A stretch of DNA of 64,000 nucleotides from Epiperipatus broadwayi (lineage: Eukaryota; Onychophora; Udeonychophora; Euonychophora; Peripatidae): contig JAQFVV010000143.1 of the NCBI GenBank assembly GCA_028023455.1, positions 2,917,301 through 2,981,300 of the forward strand, given 5' to 3'. The notes under the pieces were generated by a model that did no database searches, had not been told where the DNA came from, and worked only from the letters and a program-made list of their open reading frames with translations. Shown piece by piece: positions 12,682 through 23,229 of the stretch. A program made the position numbers and the translations under genes. Positions within the stretch are counted from its first letter, which is position 1, and each line of letters starts with the position of its first letter.

Positions 12682-14066
12682 ATATTCCTTATCTACTCCA
12701 TTAATTCTATTTAGAGTAGGATTATATTTTTTTATATAAAAAAATTCTTTGACCATCCTTTCCCTGTAATTTTTAACCCTTTCTAACATTTTAATACTAA
12801 ATTTTTTATGACCTAAACCTTTACAATGAATATAAATATTTGAATTTTTGTCATATAAATGTTGTCTAAGTCTAATTTTTAATGTATTCTTAGTTGTACC
12901 AATATATGAAACCTTACCCCCCTCCCTCTTACAATTTAAACATTCAATTAAATAAATTCCATTCATTTTGTCAGTTTCTATATTTTTTGTATCATTAATT
13001 AAATTTCCTAAATTCAATTTCTTTTTATATACTGGTTTAATAATTAACCTACTTTCCCCTTTGTATTTATTATTTATACTTTTTATAATCTTTTTAATCT
13101 TCATAAAAGTATCTCTAGAAACATTGTAACTATTATATATAAAATTATTTACATCTTTCCCATTGTTTCTCTTCTTTATTATTTTTTTAATATTTCTTTT
13201 ATTACATAATTTATCAATAATTTTAACTGGATAATTATTTTTTATACCTTCCTCTTTTATATTACTAATTTCTTTTATAAACAATTTTTCTTCAGAACAT
13301 AAATTAATTGCTCTGTTTATCCTATTATTAATAATATTAATTTTATGTTCATATTTAATATCTGAATCCCAACTACTTAACAAACCATAAAAAGTTTCTT
13401 TTCTGAATACACTAGTTTCAATATCAACCTTACAATTTTTAATAACTTTTTTTATTATAACATCCATATAAGTAATTACATTATTTTTTTTTTTTCCATA
13501 GTAAAACTAATGTCATCATCAATTGAATTAATATACCTTATAAAACATTCAGATTTTCTATAATTGCCATTGAACACTAAAAAATAATCATCAACATACC
13601 TAACCCAAAAAACAGGCTTATATTTTGTAATACAAAAATATTTATCTTCATAATCATCCATAAATATAGCAGCTAACAATCCACTCATACTATTCCCCAT
13701 ACTCAATCCTTTACATTGTTTATAATATACTTCATTATATTTAAATACCACATCTTTACAACAAATATTTAACATATCATACAATTGATTCCATTCCATT
13801 TTTATACTCTTATTAGTATCTTTAATATATCTATTCAATATTATATCAAATGCCTTATGTGGTACAATATTCGTGTACATACTACATATATCAAGTTTAA
13901 CAAAAAACACATTTTTATACTTATTTCCCTCTAAAAAAACATTTAAAGCCTTTACAAAATCATATGAATTACTTACATTATTTTCTTTTTTTATTTCACC
14001 ATATTTTTTAAAAATTTTATTATATAACCATTAGACAAATTTTCGTAATAGGAATCCACATTACTA
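12664..14066 (-). pseudogene. Penelope-like reverse transcriptase with GIY-YIG endonuclease, frameshifted and 5' truncated
   Basis: The upper part (13476-13910, extending in other frames to about 14066) is a reverse transcriptase palm: FFVKLDICSMYTNI, KGLSMGNSMSGLLA and the catalytic box VRYVDDYFLVF. The lower part (12664-13467) is in another frame, offset at a 13-base T run near 13484-13496; it begins with the thumb (ETSVFRKETFYG) and ends with a GIY-YIG nuclease: NGIYLIECLNCKREGG, SYIGTTKNTLKIRLRQHL and FFYIKKYNPTLN. This pairing of domains defines Penelope-like elements with endonuclease. Only one or two frameshifts break it, so the copy is fairly young, but the 5' part of the protein is absent. 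Confidence 0.9.
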
Positions 14067-14068
14067 AT

Positions 14069-14181
14069 AGTTATCAATATTAAATATTATCAAATTATTC
14101 AATGCTTTAAATATTAAATATTTTTATCTAAAAAAATTAAATATGTTTATTAAAACAATTTTTGATATTTTAATGACCTAT
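14069..14181 (+). repeat. 113-bp segment duplicated at 20887-20999
   Basis: The sequence from AGTTATCAATATTAAATATT to AATGACCTAT is the same here and at 20887-20999 apart from one G/C change, in the same orientation. Here it sits exactly between the two Penelope-like halves; at 20887 it lies in plain intron. Confidence 0.9.
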
Positions 14182-14737
14182 AAATTAATGTATAATTAAA
14201 ATAAATGCTTAATGGGTTTAGGTAAATTGTTAGAAGTTTTTTGTATAAAAGAGAGAGAGGGGGGGGGATGCTTATATTTGTTTTATATTCATTTAAATAT
14301 ATAGTTTAGGAATGTAGTTTTAAGATGGGTTTTAGATAAAATTTAAAGAAAGGGGGAGGTTTTTTGGAAATTAAGAGTTGGTATTTAAATTTGTATAGAA
14401 AGTTTCTTGGATGATTTTAAGATATATTTGTAATTAAACAGTGTAAAAGAAAGAGTAATAAAATATAGCAGTGGGAGAAAGATGTAAGTAAAATATATTT
14501 CTATATGTTTAATATGTTTGTTACTGTTTATGTTAATGTAAGAGAAAGTTTTTATGTAATTGAAGTTTATTTGTTGATATGTATTTAATATTGTTGCAGA
14601 TTCTTGAAAATGACTGTATGAGATAAAACAGCTGAAACGTTGGAGTTTTGTATTATATAAATGTATATATATGTTCAGTATTGAGATAAAAAAATAAAGT
14701 TTTTGAAAAGAAAAAGAAGGATTTTTAATTTGTTGAT
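14180..14737 (+). repeat. Penelope-like 3' tail, right inverted arm
   Basis: This plus-strand copy starts within the last few codons of the Penelope-like frame and runs through the same tail as the left arm. It is therefore a heavily 5'-truncated second copy in opposite orientation. The segment 14619-14650 (GACTGTATGAG, ATAAAACAG, then GAAACGTTGG) resembles Penelope-like tails that carry hammerhead motifs, but the core is imperfect. Confidence 0.85.
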
Positions 14738-14749
14738 GTTAGACTTAAT

Positions 14750-15177
14750 ATAAAAAAAAATGATAGTTTTAAAGTTATAAAAAGATTTTTTTTTCTCTCC
14801 TCCTGCTCGTAAGCTAAGCATTTGTAAGGAAAGCTCTGTGCACAATCATACTCCTGTCTCTGTGCCATTTGAAGAAATGTAGAAGTAATAATATAAAATT
14901 TCAAGAAGAATATTAACCATCCTGAAAAAATAAATGTTTATTTCAGTCCTTTCTGAAAATTTTATTTAGGCATGTAATATCTTCATAAAATAATAATTCA
15001 AGGATCAATTTTATATTAAAATATTTGTTTTCCTCTGTATGTACTCCCTGTTAATTTTGGTTATTGTGTATAGCAGATATAATGTAATAAATGTAGCACA
15101 AATAATATTTGTCTCCATCTGTAAAAAAAAAAAAACATTAGTGAAAATATTATATAATATAAATTAATTATTAATAC
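14750..15177 (+). other. Intron A, third part, no gene seen
   Basis: Intron sequence between the Penelope-like insertion and the solo LTR. The last four bases, ATAC at 15174-15177, are the left target duplicate of that LTR. Confidence 0.6.
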
Positions 15178-17866
15178 TGTAACAGTCAGAATCATCTATC
15201 TCGCTAACACACTGCAGAATTCAAACCCCAGACACGAAACTGAACATTCTAGGAGGGGTTGCCTTCTAGATATACTAAGTTCGAATCTAAAGTCCAAATT
15301 TCACAGCGCCATCTACGTGATAACGCATCTGATGCCACTACTAGTATAATCTTTGACCGGTGCCTGGTGGTCAGGGAGAAACAAAAGACTCTATACTAAA
15401 AGAAGCTTGGGTGGCTAATTAACGTCTATGGATTTACAAAAGAAATGCAGAAAATTATATATATATAGACCGAGACAGTGATAGGAATCAAATAAAATAA
15501 GAGATCAAATTTAGTTTTAAATAATTTCACAAAATTTATTTATATAAATTATATATATAATGCCACTGTCTGCTTATATGAGACAGGGACGCGTATTAAA
15601 TAATTGTTGGCATTATATTCCAATAAATGACAAAAAGGTTTTAAAGCAAAGTGATATATTCTATTCCTCGGGCTAATAGCATTACGATAATGTGCTTGAT
15701 GAGATAGGAACATGTGTGAGGTGCTTTGAGCAATTATACAAGTTTAAGAAAATATTTGAAAATTAAGTGTTCTAAAATATTTATTGATTTCGAGAATAGC
15801 ACGGACAAAAGCTTACTAAGCAACAAAGTGGGAATGTGATCAAAGCATTTATTTGAGAATAATAATAATAGAGTTGCATTGGGAGGTCACTATTGCTGAT
15901 AATGAATTTATTAAAGTTGGAGGGTGTGACATGTTTAAGTCACGGATGCTTTGTAAAATAAATATACAAATAAAACAATATTGAATATCCGGAATGATTA
16001 CGGAGGGCATCTCGCCGCTAACCCGTAGGAAAGTATTTTATGAACAGCCGAAATTTAGCGACTGTGTGACGATTGCATTTAATTCCAAGGTGTGTCATTT
16101 GGGGACACACTCTGCCTGGAAACTGCAAGCGAAGAGATTGGACTTGGCCGTGTAAAGAATCCTTGGAAAAGTAAAACAAAACGGTCTCAACAACCAATTC
16201 ATGTACTAGCAATATGAGACTAGTGTATATAAAACATACTAAAATGGGTTTTACTTGGATTGAGAGAAATGCCCAATCAAATTCCCAGAAATTCATTTAA
16301 AAGGGTCCGCACATTCTCGATGTCAATGATGAACTTTGTAATTAAAGTAGAACACGGTAATTAAAATAGGAAAATGCATGCTTGCGGGTTTGAAAAGTAA
16401 GTATAGATTTATATACGCAATCATGCATTAGGGGACACATTTAATCATTGACCTCGCACATACTCTCATATTAGATTAAAATCAATAACATGTAGATTTT
16501 AAACTATGTGATTATATTATATATTAAAGAAAAGAATCGCCCTCGAACGAGTGATTTGCAAGATAATAAAATTGGAAAATTATTTAGAAATTTAAAATAT
16601 GCCTTCATAGCGGCGTCTTATTTTCATCAAAGGGAATAATTCACTTGGTCAAAGACGATTCTGACACATTATCATAATAAAATAACAGAAAGCTTAATCA
16701 ATAGAAAATATTAACCCAAGGATAGAGAGCAAAATGTTGAGTATATTTAAACACGTTAAAGAAATACATAATGAAGTTATGTGAAATATAAGAAAAACAA
16801 TTTAAAATAGCTATAGCATGTTAGTTATCACAAGAGCTCTTGGGTTAATTTAGGTTACCTCTGGAGACGCATTTGCTGGTAGATGTTCGGCAGGTTTATA
16901 ATTCAGCAGCAAAATCTGGAATGTTCATATTTTTGCAGCAGCAGCAGTTCCGGGGTTCCTTATGTGATAGCTTCCGATGGTCTGGAGCAGCGGCCGGCTA
17001 TTCTGAGGGGACATAGCCATCTTGACGCCTCTACTCTGTCATGTCAAGGTTAGCAAATTATTAGAATAGAACTCAGAATGATTTCTCTTAGAAACATTAG
17101 AATGGAGAACAAAAGAAAACCCTCCTTTTTATAGTAGAAATTAACAATAGAACTGCCCTGGAGCATTACAAAAATATATCGGACTTATCAGCTGTAATTA
17201 AATCTATCCGAATGTCTAAAGGAATTCAACATTAATTAATTTCTTTTGTTAATTTCCCTGTCGACATTCGAATTACAAACTAGATTTAATTAAAAATTAC
17301 TTTTATTAATTAAAGAAAACCTTAAGTGGACATCTGCTGTTTTTAGATAAACTTATATAATTAAACTATTGTCCCTCATTTAACAGAAATATTTGGAATG
17401 ACTTTTATTAAATTAAATGAAAATTATTTTACTTTTAAATTGCAATATTTGAATCTATTTACTAAACGAATATTTACTAAATGAGTTTTATTTTAAATCA
17501 AAATATATTATGACGGTAATATATTTGTAAACAGATTCAAACAAAATAACTTTAACAATTTATAATTTTGATATGTTTTAAAATGCATATCATAGTGTGT
17601 GCGCAATTACGACTTATATAACCTACTTTTTAATAAATCAAAATTATGTGAACATATACATAATCTATAATCTTTTATTTATTTGGGAATGAGTTATATA
17701 TATAATACGAGCATTGTACTCGTGGTTTAAAATTAGGCGGGATTTTCGGTATATAAGCGTATTGCAGACACACTACGATAGATTGGGATTTAAACTAAGG
17801 TATGAGGGTCGGAAATAGGTGAGAAAAGGTGAAACAAAGATCTGCAAAGCAGACCTTACTGTTTCA
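15178..17866. mobile_element. Solo LTR of family L (2.7 kb) with 4-bp target duplication ATAC
   Basis: It starts TGTAACAGTCAG and ends CTGTTTCA, so it has TG...CA ends. ATAC flanks it on both sides (15174-15177 and 17867-17870). No internal coding domain is present, so it is best read as a solo LTR left by recombination. Its first 250 bases resemble the first part of the LTR at 23230 (for example CAGGGAGAAACAA...AAGACTCT against CACGGAGAAGCAA...AAGACTCT), and its last 190 bases match 1-168. Just inside the end is an inverted pair GTGAAAC...GTTTCA with a 25-base centre. Composition is less AT-rich than neighbouring intron. Confidence 0.8.
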
Positions 17867-17870
17867 ATAC

Positions 17871-18463
17871 ATGTATCAGCAGACATGTAGTTTAGAAATT
17901 AAAATAAATATGTTTTTCTTTAAAAGATTTACAATTTTTATTCTTTTAAAACTTGTATTTTTTTTCATTAGATATTTTTCCAGGTAAATGACAGCTATGT
18001 CATTCAAAGCATTTATTAACTGATGTAATTTCAATCTTTTAAAAACATATTCTAAGTTCTTTATTCCGGATAAATCACTTTAGATTATATAGCTTATTTG
18101 TTGATTTCATCAATAACAAGTCCTTTAACTACTTCAGCTTCAAGCCGCCATATTGAACTTTTTAAAATACTGGCCTGATACACAATTTTCACAATAACTT
18201 CAGTTTGAATTATGTTAGAGCAAAAACAATTACATTGCTAGAAACTAGAAAAACTAAGGAAAACAATAAGCATAAAATAAATAGTGATAACTATATAAAA
18301 AATAAGGAAAAAAAGAAATTTTCACAACCGAAATAATTATTATTTTATTGTTTGTTCATAATTTGAAAATTAACATTAACTAAAATGCAAATTACATCTT
18401 CAGTGATAATTTCTTTGTATTCCTCACAAAAAAATCTTTCTAAAGATATATAATAAGTCTTAC
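17871..18463 (+). other. Intron A, fourth part, no gene seen
   Basis: Intron sequence with no recognisable element. On the minus strand it lies just beyond the last identified exon of the nested gene. Confidence 0.5.
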
Positions 18464-18579
18464 CTGAGATAATCCATAGCTTTACAATGTCCGAAAATGT
18501 TCCTATAGGAGTTCTTCATTTTTATCTTCTACCCCAACTGTTGCAAATTGTCAAGGCGCCTGGCAGAAAAGAGTTCTCC
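18464..18579 (-). CDS. Nested antisense gene, exon 3 (end of the reading frame)
   Basis: On the minus strand the acceptor TTTTATTAG/GGAGAAC opens this exon, and CTCAG/GTAAGA at 18463 is a donor. Joined to exon 2 in phase, the frame continues R-T-L-F-C-Q-A-P and stops at 18551-18553, so only 18551-18579 is coding. The donor lies 87 bases after the stop, so either the 3' untranslated part is spliced further or the exon belongs to an alternative transcript. Exon coordinates are from splice-site reading only; the join has not been tested. Confidence 0.45.
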
Positions 18580-19556
18580 CTAATAAAAGATAAAAAATAA
18601 AAAAATTAAAATTCTAACAGAATATAAAAATAATGAAGGAAGTGGAAAATTATTACTTACCATTATAAATACAATAAAAAAATAAAATGTCATCATCATC
18701 ATCATAGTACAGGTATATTATAAAAGTGGTGTATATGTATGAATCATGAAAGTTCTGCCAATGGTTATGGGAAAACTCAAAAGCCTATTAAACAAGATGC
18801 ACTATTTTGATTTTAGACTTTGGATAAACCAACCTTGTTTATAACATCATCATCATCATACTGAATAATCATTGCCAATACAGAAAACAATTTACAAATT
18901 TCTCATTTCAAGAGGCAGACAATGATTACTAAAAAGGTTCTATGGCAGATATTTATATAAAAAAATGTTTATATTCTACCTCTTCCAAGATACGTCTTCC
19001 AGAGAAGCATACCTGTTCATATATGCTAATATAAATATGCAAAATATTTCATCATGCCAGATCTTGTTTACCAATTGGAAAAAGTAATCAGTAATGAAGC
19101 TGAAACAAAATTCTAATAAGGAAGGCAATCAGGCAGTCATATGCCTATAAAGTATAAAATGAAGTTAGTAAAAAAACAAGTTAATAAAACAACAAATAAA
19201 AACTAAATTAGTAAAACAAAAACAATGAAAACCATGTTAGTAAAACAAAAATTAGTAAAAACAGAATAAAAAAAATTACTGCATTATATACAATCAATTT
19301 GCTAGAGAGGAATAAATTGTAAATAGTCTTGAATCAGTGTGTCAACCATTCATCCATTGTGCTGGTAGCTAAAACAAACCAACAAAAAAAAAACAATAAT
19401 AAAAACATTACCTTTCATATGTGCTACCTATCACAGAGTAAAAAATCAGTCAGTCATTTTTCTTGAGTGGCATATTTATTAGTTTTCTCTGATAATAGTT
19501 GATAAAAGTTTTTTATCAAATAACATTAAAAAAAAAATCTAAAATTGAATACTTAC

Positions 19557-19924
19557 CTACTATAGAAAACTTCAAACCTGGAGTTTTAGTAAAATTCTCT
19601 ACATTCACAAGTTTGCAGGTTACGTTCGGACACAGATTACTGTTACTAGATGAAGGGCCTGGCCGATTGATATCGTTGGGAACACTTGTTGACGGGCCTG
19701 GTGTATTGATATCATCCAGAAAAGCACTCGTAGTTTTTTTCTTTTTGGCTGGTAAAGTAGTTTCTTCTTCTGATGACGAAAAATATTCTTCAAGATCACT
19801 ATAACTAACACTATCCTCGGAGTCAAAGGGCTTAGATGGGACAAATTCATCACCGCTAAAATAATCCGTATCAGAGGCCATCATGTCCCGTTCATTTATT
19901 TTGCGTACTTTTCTTTCCGTTAAT
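19557..19924 (-). CDS. Nested antisense gene, exon 2 (acidic, Ser/Pro-rich small protein)
   Basis: The acceptor TTTGTTAG/ATTAACGG lies at 19925 and a consensus donor GTAG/GTAAGTATT at 19556. The reading frame starts at the first ATG, 19882-19884 (MMASDTDYFSGDEFVPSKPF). With exon 3 it would give 118 residues. The protein is acidic and serine-rich (SDLEEYFSSSEEETT), has a basic run PAKKKKTT and a repeated DINTPGPSTS / DINRPGPSSS motif, and ends with a short hydrophobic part (KTPGLKFSIVG). No domain is recognised. Acidic Ser-rich leaders of this kind also occur at the N terminus of piggyBac-like transposases, but no transposase core follows. Flanking promoter motifs favour a host gene. Confidence 0.55.
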
Positions 19925-20006
19925 CTAACAAATTGTGAAAAAAATTTTTAAAAAAATTGACCTTATTCGCAAAAAAATTAATAAAAATTTTATTTTTTAA
20001 CTTACA

Positions 20007-20165
20007 GAAAAATGGCGACTACCTACGAAAAGAGGAAAAAACAACGAAGAGAATTATGGTATAGGCGCATGCGTAGTCCTTATAGTTTTTCTGTAATTTC
20101 AAACAGAAAAACGAACTTCAACAAACGAACATTAACGAGCGCAATCGTCGCCGACAAACCGGAAG
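20007..20165 (-). promoter_or_regulatory. CpG-containing promoter and first (non-coding) exon of the nested antisense gene
   Basis: This island stands out from the AT-rich intron by its CpGs. It contains CCGGAAGT at 20159-20166 (ETS core), GGCGCATGCGTA near 20063-20074 (NRF1-like palindrome) and AAAATGGCGAC at 20010-20020 (YY1-like). These three motifs are typical of housekeeping promoters and first exons in animals. On the minus strand TTTTTCT/GTAAGT at 20005 is a good donor, so a short untranslated exon would splice to exon 2. On the plus strand an open frame of 68 codons starts at the ATGGCGACT at 20012; the promoter may be bidirectional, but I judge that frame likely accidental. Confidence 0.5.
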
Positions 20166-20218
20166 TAGTTAAAAAGCTTGAAAGACATTTAAATGTTATC
20201 TTCTTACATCATTCCTAA

Positions 20219-21513
20219 ACATAAGTCCATTTAGATTACTTTAAAGACAAATTAAATGTAAATTGTTGTCATTAATTATATCACAAATAGTCATTCTATC
20301 ATACCATAAAAATATTTATATTTAGTTTTAAAACTTTGATGCAGAGTCTTAACTTTTTTCTTTCAAATTTAATACTACAATAATGTTTTTTAATAAATAT
20401 CCAATTCCTCATAATTGACTTTAATAAATTAGTTTTATTGTAATATGATAAAGTTATTGCAAATAAATGTTCACTCACCCAGACATACTATTCATAAAAA
20501 TTTCAAAGTGCTTACATATATCTCCGGTCTTGTTGTAGTATATTCCTTGGCATCCTAATATTTAAGTAACTACTATCACGTTCCATAGAATTATTGTCAT
20601 CCTAAGCTAAGTTTCAAGAAAAGTAGTCTGATGGTGAAACTTGGTATTTTGATGAACCATTATTTAAATAGTTATTCCAGTTATATTTTTAAAACACTTT
20701 TAAATAAAAATAATAATTTAAAAGAAACTACTACTGTCACAACTAATTCATTGTCTAGACTGGTTTTAACCTCTCTTTTTATATTGGCCTTAATCCAATG
20801 ATTTTATTTACAATACTACTTCTAAAAATCTGCTAATTTCTATAATTATATCAATATCACTTTTAAAATTAAGTTTTAAAATTATGAGTTATCAATATTA
20901 AATATTATCAAATTATTCAATGCTTTAAATATTAAATATTTTTATCTAAAAAAATTAAATATCTTTATTAAAACAATTTTTGATATTTTAATGACCTATG
21001 ATTGATTTAAAAATAAAATATACCTAAACAAAGTAATAATAATTTTAATTATTATTTTGCTAATATTATCTTTAGACTTTATATTTGTACACTTTATTAT
21101 GTGTAAAGGTTTTGTTAACAAGTTAAAATTAAAGTTTTCTTTCCCTCATTTTTGAAAGCTCATATATTCATACAACTACCTCTAATTATGTGATACTTTC
21201 AGCACATTCTAAACTAATATTAAATTAACTATCATTTAAATAATATTTTAAATAAAAATAATTACTCTAAACAAATAATATAAAATATTTACTACTATAA
21301 TTACACTATTCTATTTCTGAAGTATCTTTTAAATATAATAAATCAAAATTAATACTATCTTTTAAACAATTTATTGTATCATTTTATTATTTAATTCATC
21401 TCAGAATGAGTTCAAACTATCTAATATATCTTTAAAGACTCCTATCTATTGAGTTTGAACCCCTACTACCTATAACATCAAAATTATATACTAGAAAAAT
21501 AACCAAAATTTAA
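20219..21513 (+). other. Intron A, fifth part
   Basis: Apart from the 113-bp duplicated segment this is plain AT-rich intron. No coding relic or terminal repeat was seen. Confidence 0.5.
20887..20999 (+). repeat. Intron copy of the 113-bp segment at 14069-14181
   Basis: Same sequence and orientation as 14069-14181 with one difference. It has no obvious target duplication or terminal repeat of its own, so it may be the source copy. Confidence 0.85.
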
Positions 21514-21521
21514 AATTTTTT

Positions 21522-22770
21522 GGTACTGATCGGTAGGCCAGGACAGCCGCTTGGTGGTGTTGTTTTTTTGCTAAAAACAAACTATTATATCAATCCTGGG
21601 CTGACTATTTTTAAAATAGTTTTACATTTTCTCCGACTTTTATTAAAATATTTTCCCAATTTGTCTGACTTTTATTAAAGTATTTTTACATTTTCTCCAC
21701 CTTTTTTAAAAATATTTATGTTTTCTCTGCCTTTTTTAAAAATATTTGGACGTTTGATACAACTTTTTTACTAATATTTTGACATTTGATACTTTTTTTT
21801 ACTAATATTTTGACATTCTTGTAAATAATTTATGATACAAGATTTTATTCAAATATTTGTACATTTTCTTGCTCAAAAATAGCAAAATAGACTTCACATA
21901 ATACAAATAAGGTCAAAAAAAAAATCACCGTATAGTCGCCATATTTTAAAAACAAAAACGAAAGTTGAAAAAGTCAAAAGTTTTGATCTTATTTTAATTT
22001 TTTGGGGGGAGATGTGGAGAAATACTTTGTCATCACTGAGACAAAAGATAGAGACAAAAGTTATTTATGGTTTTTATTTTTACAAAAATGGCAATAAAAA
22101 TTGGTTTTAAAAAGAAAATTTTTAGTATATCAGTGGTATACAAATAAAGGTGAAATAAAAATTGCCATATAGCCAAAAAAAAAAAAGTTGAAAAAGTCAA
22201 AAATTTGATCTTATTTTCATGTTTTTTTGGGGGGTGGGTGGTGTTGGCAACTAATTTGTCATCACTGATCAAACCAAGCTTATGATTTCCAAAACTACAT
22301 GCAAACCCAAACATTTTATTTGTCTTGTAATTTACGTGATTTTTCGTGTGAGTTCTGGGAAAAGGTGCTTTTGCAATTTTTTTCCCCATCCAAAATTTGT
22401 AGGAAAACCCGGTGATGGTCTTACAATTATTAGTATCAAATACTATGTCGGGTAGGGGGTAAGATCTTTAATTAGAATGCATATTACAACAGTTATGGCC
22501 ACTTGAATTCCCTACACCCACACATCATATGATAGTGATCTGTTAAGTGTGCGTATTTGCATAGTGTCATGAAGCACCTTAGCTGGTCATAAATATGTGT
22601 GCAATGCCATATAGGCCTGCAGCGGCTCATATGAACAGGACTGTTCTTATTAGGCTGTAAGTTTCTCTGCAAAAGCACAGAAATATTGAGCCATATAAAT
22701 GGCATATTTCTGGATTTTTAGCAGAGAAACAATGCCACCAAGTGGCTGGCCTGGCTTACCGATTAGTACC
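21522..22770. mobile_element. Non-autonomous DNA transposon with about 58-bp terminal inverted repeats and 8-bp target duplication
   Basis: The left end is GGTACTGATCGGTAGGCCAG..., continuing to GCTTGGTGG and TTGCTAAAAA; the complement of the right end is GGTACTAATCGGTAAGCCAG..., continuing to ACTTGGTGG and CTGCTAAAAA. AATTTTTT flanks both sides (21514-21521 and 22771-22778). An 8-bp duplication is typical of hAT, Merlin and P-type elements; the GG terminus fits Merlin better than hAT. No transposase frame is visible (the 118-codon minus frame at 22033-22389 shows no family), so it is a deletion derivative or large MITE of 1249 bp. Confidence 0.85.
21962..22268 (+). repeat. Two direct copies of an internal segment in the TIR element
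   Basis: A block starting AAGTTGAAAAAGTCAAAA, then TTTGATCTTATTTT, a G run, and TTTGTCATCACTGA occurs at about 21962-22043 and again at about 22187-22268. The preceding stretch 21615-21800 also holds diverged tandem units built on TTTACATTTTCTCC and CTTTTTTAAAAATATTT. Confidence 0.75.
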
Positions 22771-23229
22771 AATTTTTTTAATATAGCTACTTTTCCAACT
22801 CTACCTATCTGTATCAATTGTAAGGGTACACTAGATACTACAAGAAAGTGCGATAGACTTTGTTAAGATAAGAAAAAGATATTCAGATAATCACTCAGTG
22901 TATACGATATTGCAGTTATATTCTTTGGGTATAGAAGGTAGAAATAACCTAGACACAAATTGCATTTTATTGCATAAGATCAAATCCATGATCAATTTTT
23001 TTTTAAACTTTTCTTTATTCATTCAATCATTTGTACAAGTCAAATGCAGGTCAAAATATATTAACACATATGCAAATGTCATTCTTCTACTGAGCCCTAG
23101 TTGCTGTTTTATGTAAGAGAAAATTTTCCTAATAGTTTATATATTTACTTTTTATATATATATTTTTAAATATACTACAAAATATGCTAATGATAATAAC
23201 AATGAATTACATTTTAATAATATATTATC

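Larger units (their letters stand above)
12046..14749 (-). mobile_element. Composite Penelope-like insertion with head-to-head tails and 14-bp target duplication
   Basis: ATGTTAGACTTAAT occurs at 12046-12059 and again at 14736-14749, a likely 14-bp target-site duplication. Between them a minus-strand Penelope-like copy runs from about 14083 down to 12126. It is joined through a 113-bp foreign segment (14069-14181) to a second, plus-strand tail at 14180-14737. The two tails are inverted copies. About 66 bases at 12060-12125 belong to neither arm. The whole looks like one complex insertion event. Confidence 0.8.

Noticed and set aside
16018-16296. 92-codon minus-strand frame in the solo LTR
   Set aside because: No recognisable domain, and not present as an open frame in the related LTRs as far as can be seen.
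19516-19884. piggyBac transposase start
   Set aside because: Acidic Ser-rich leaders look alike, but no DDE core follows, a good splice donor ends the frame, and no TTAA-flanked inverted repeats were found.
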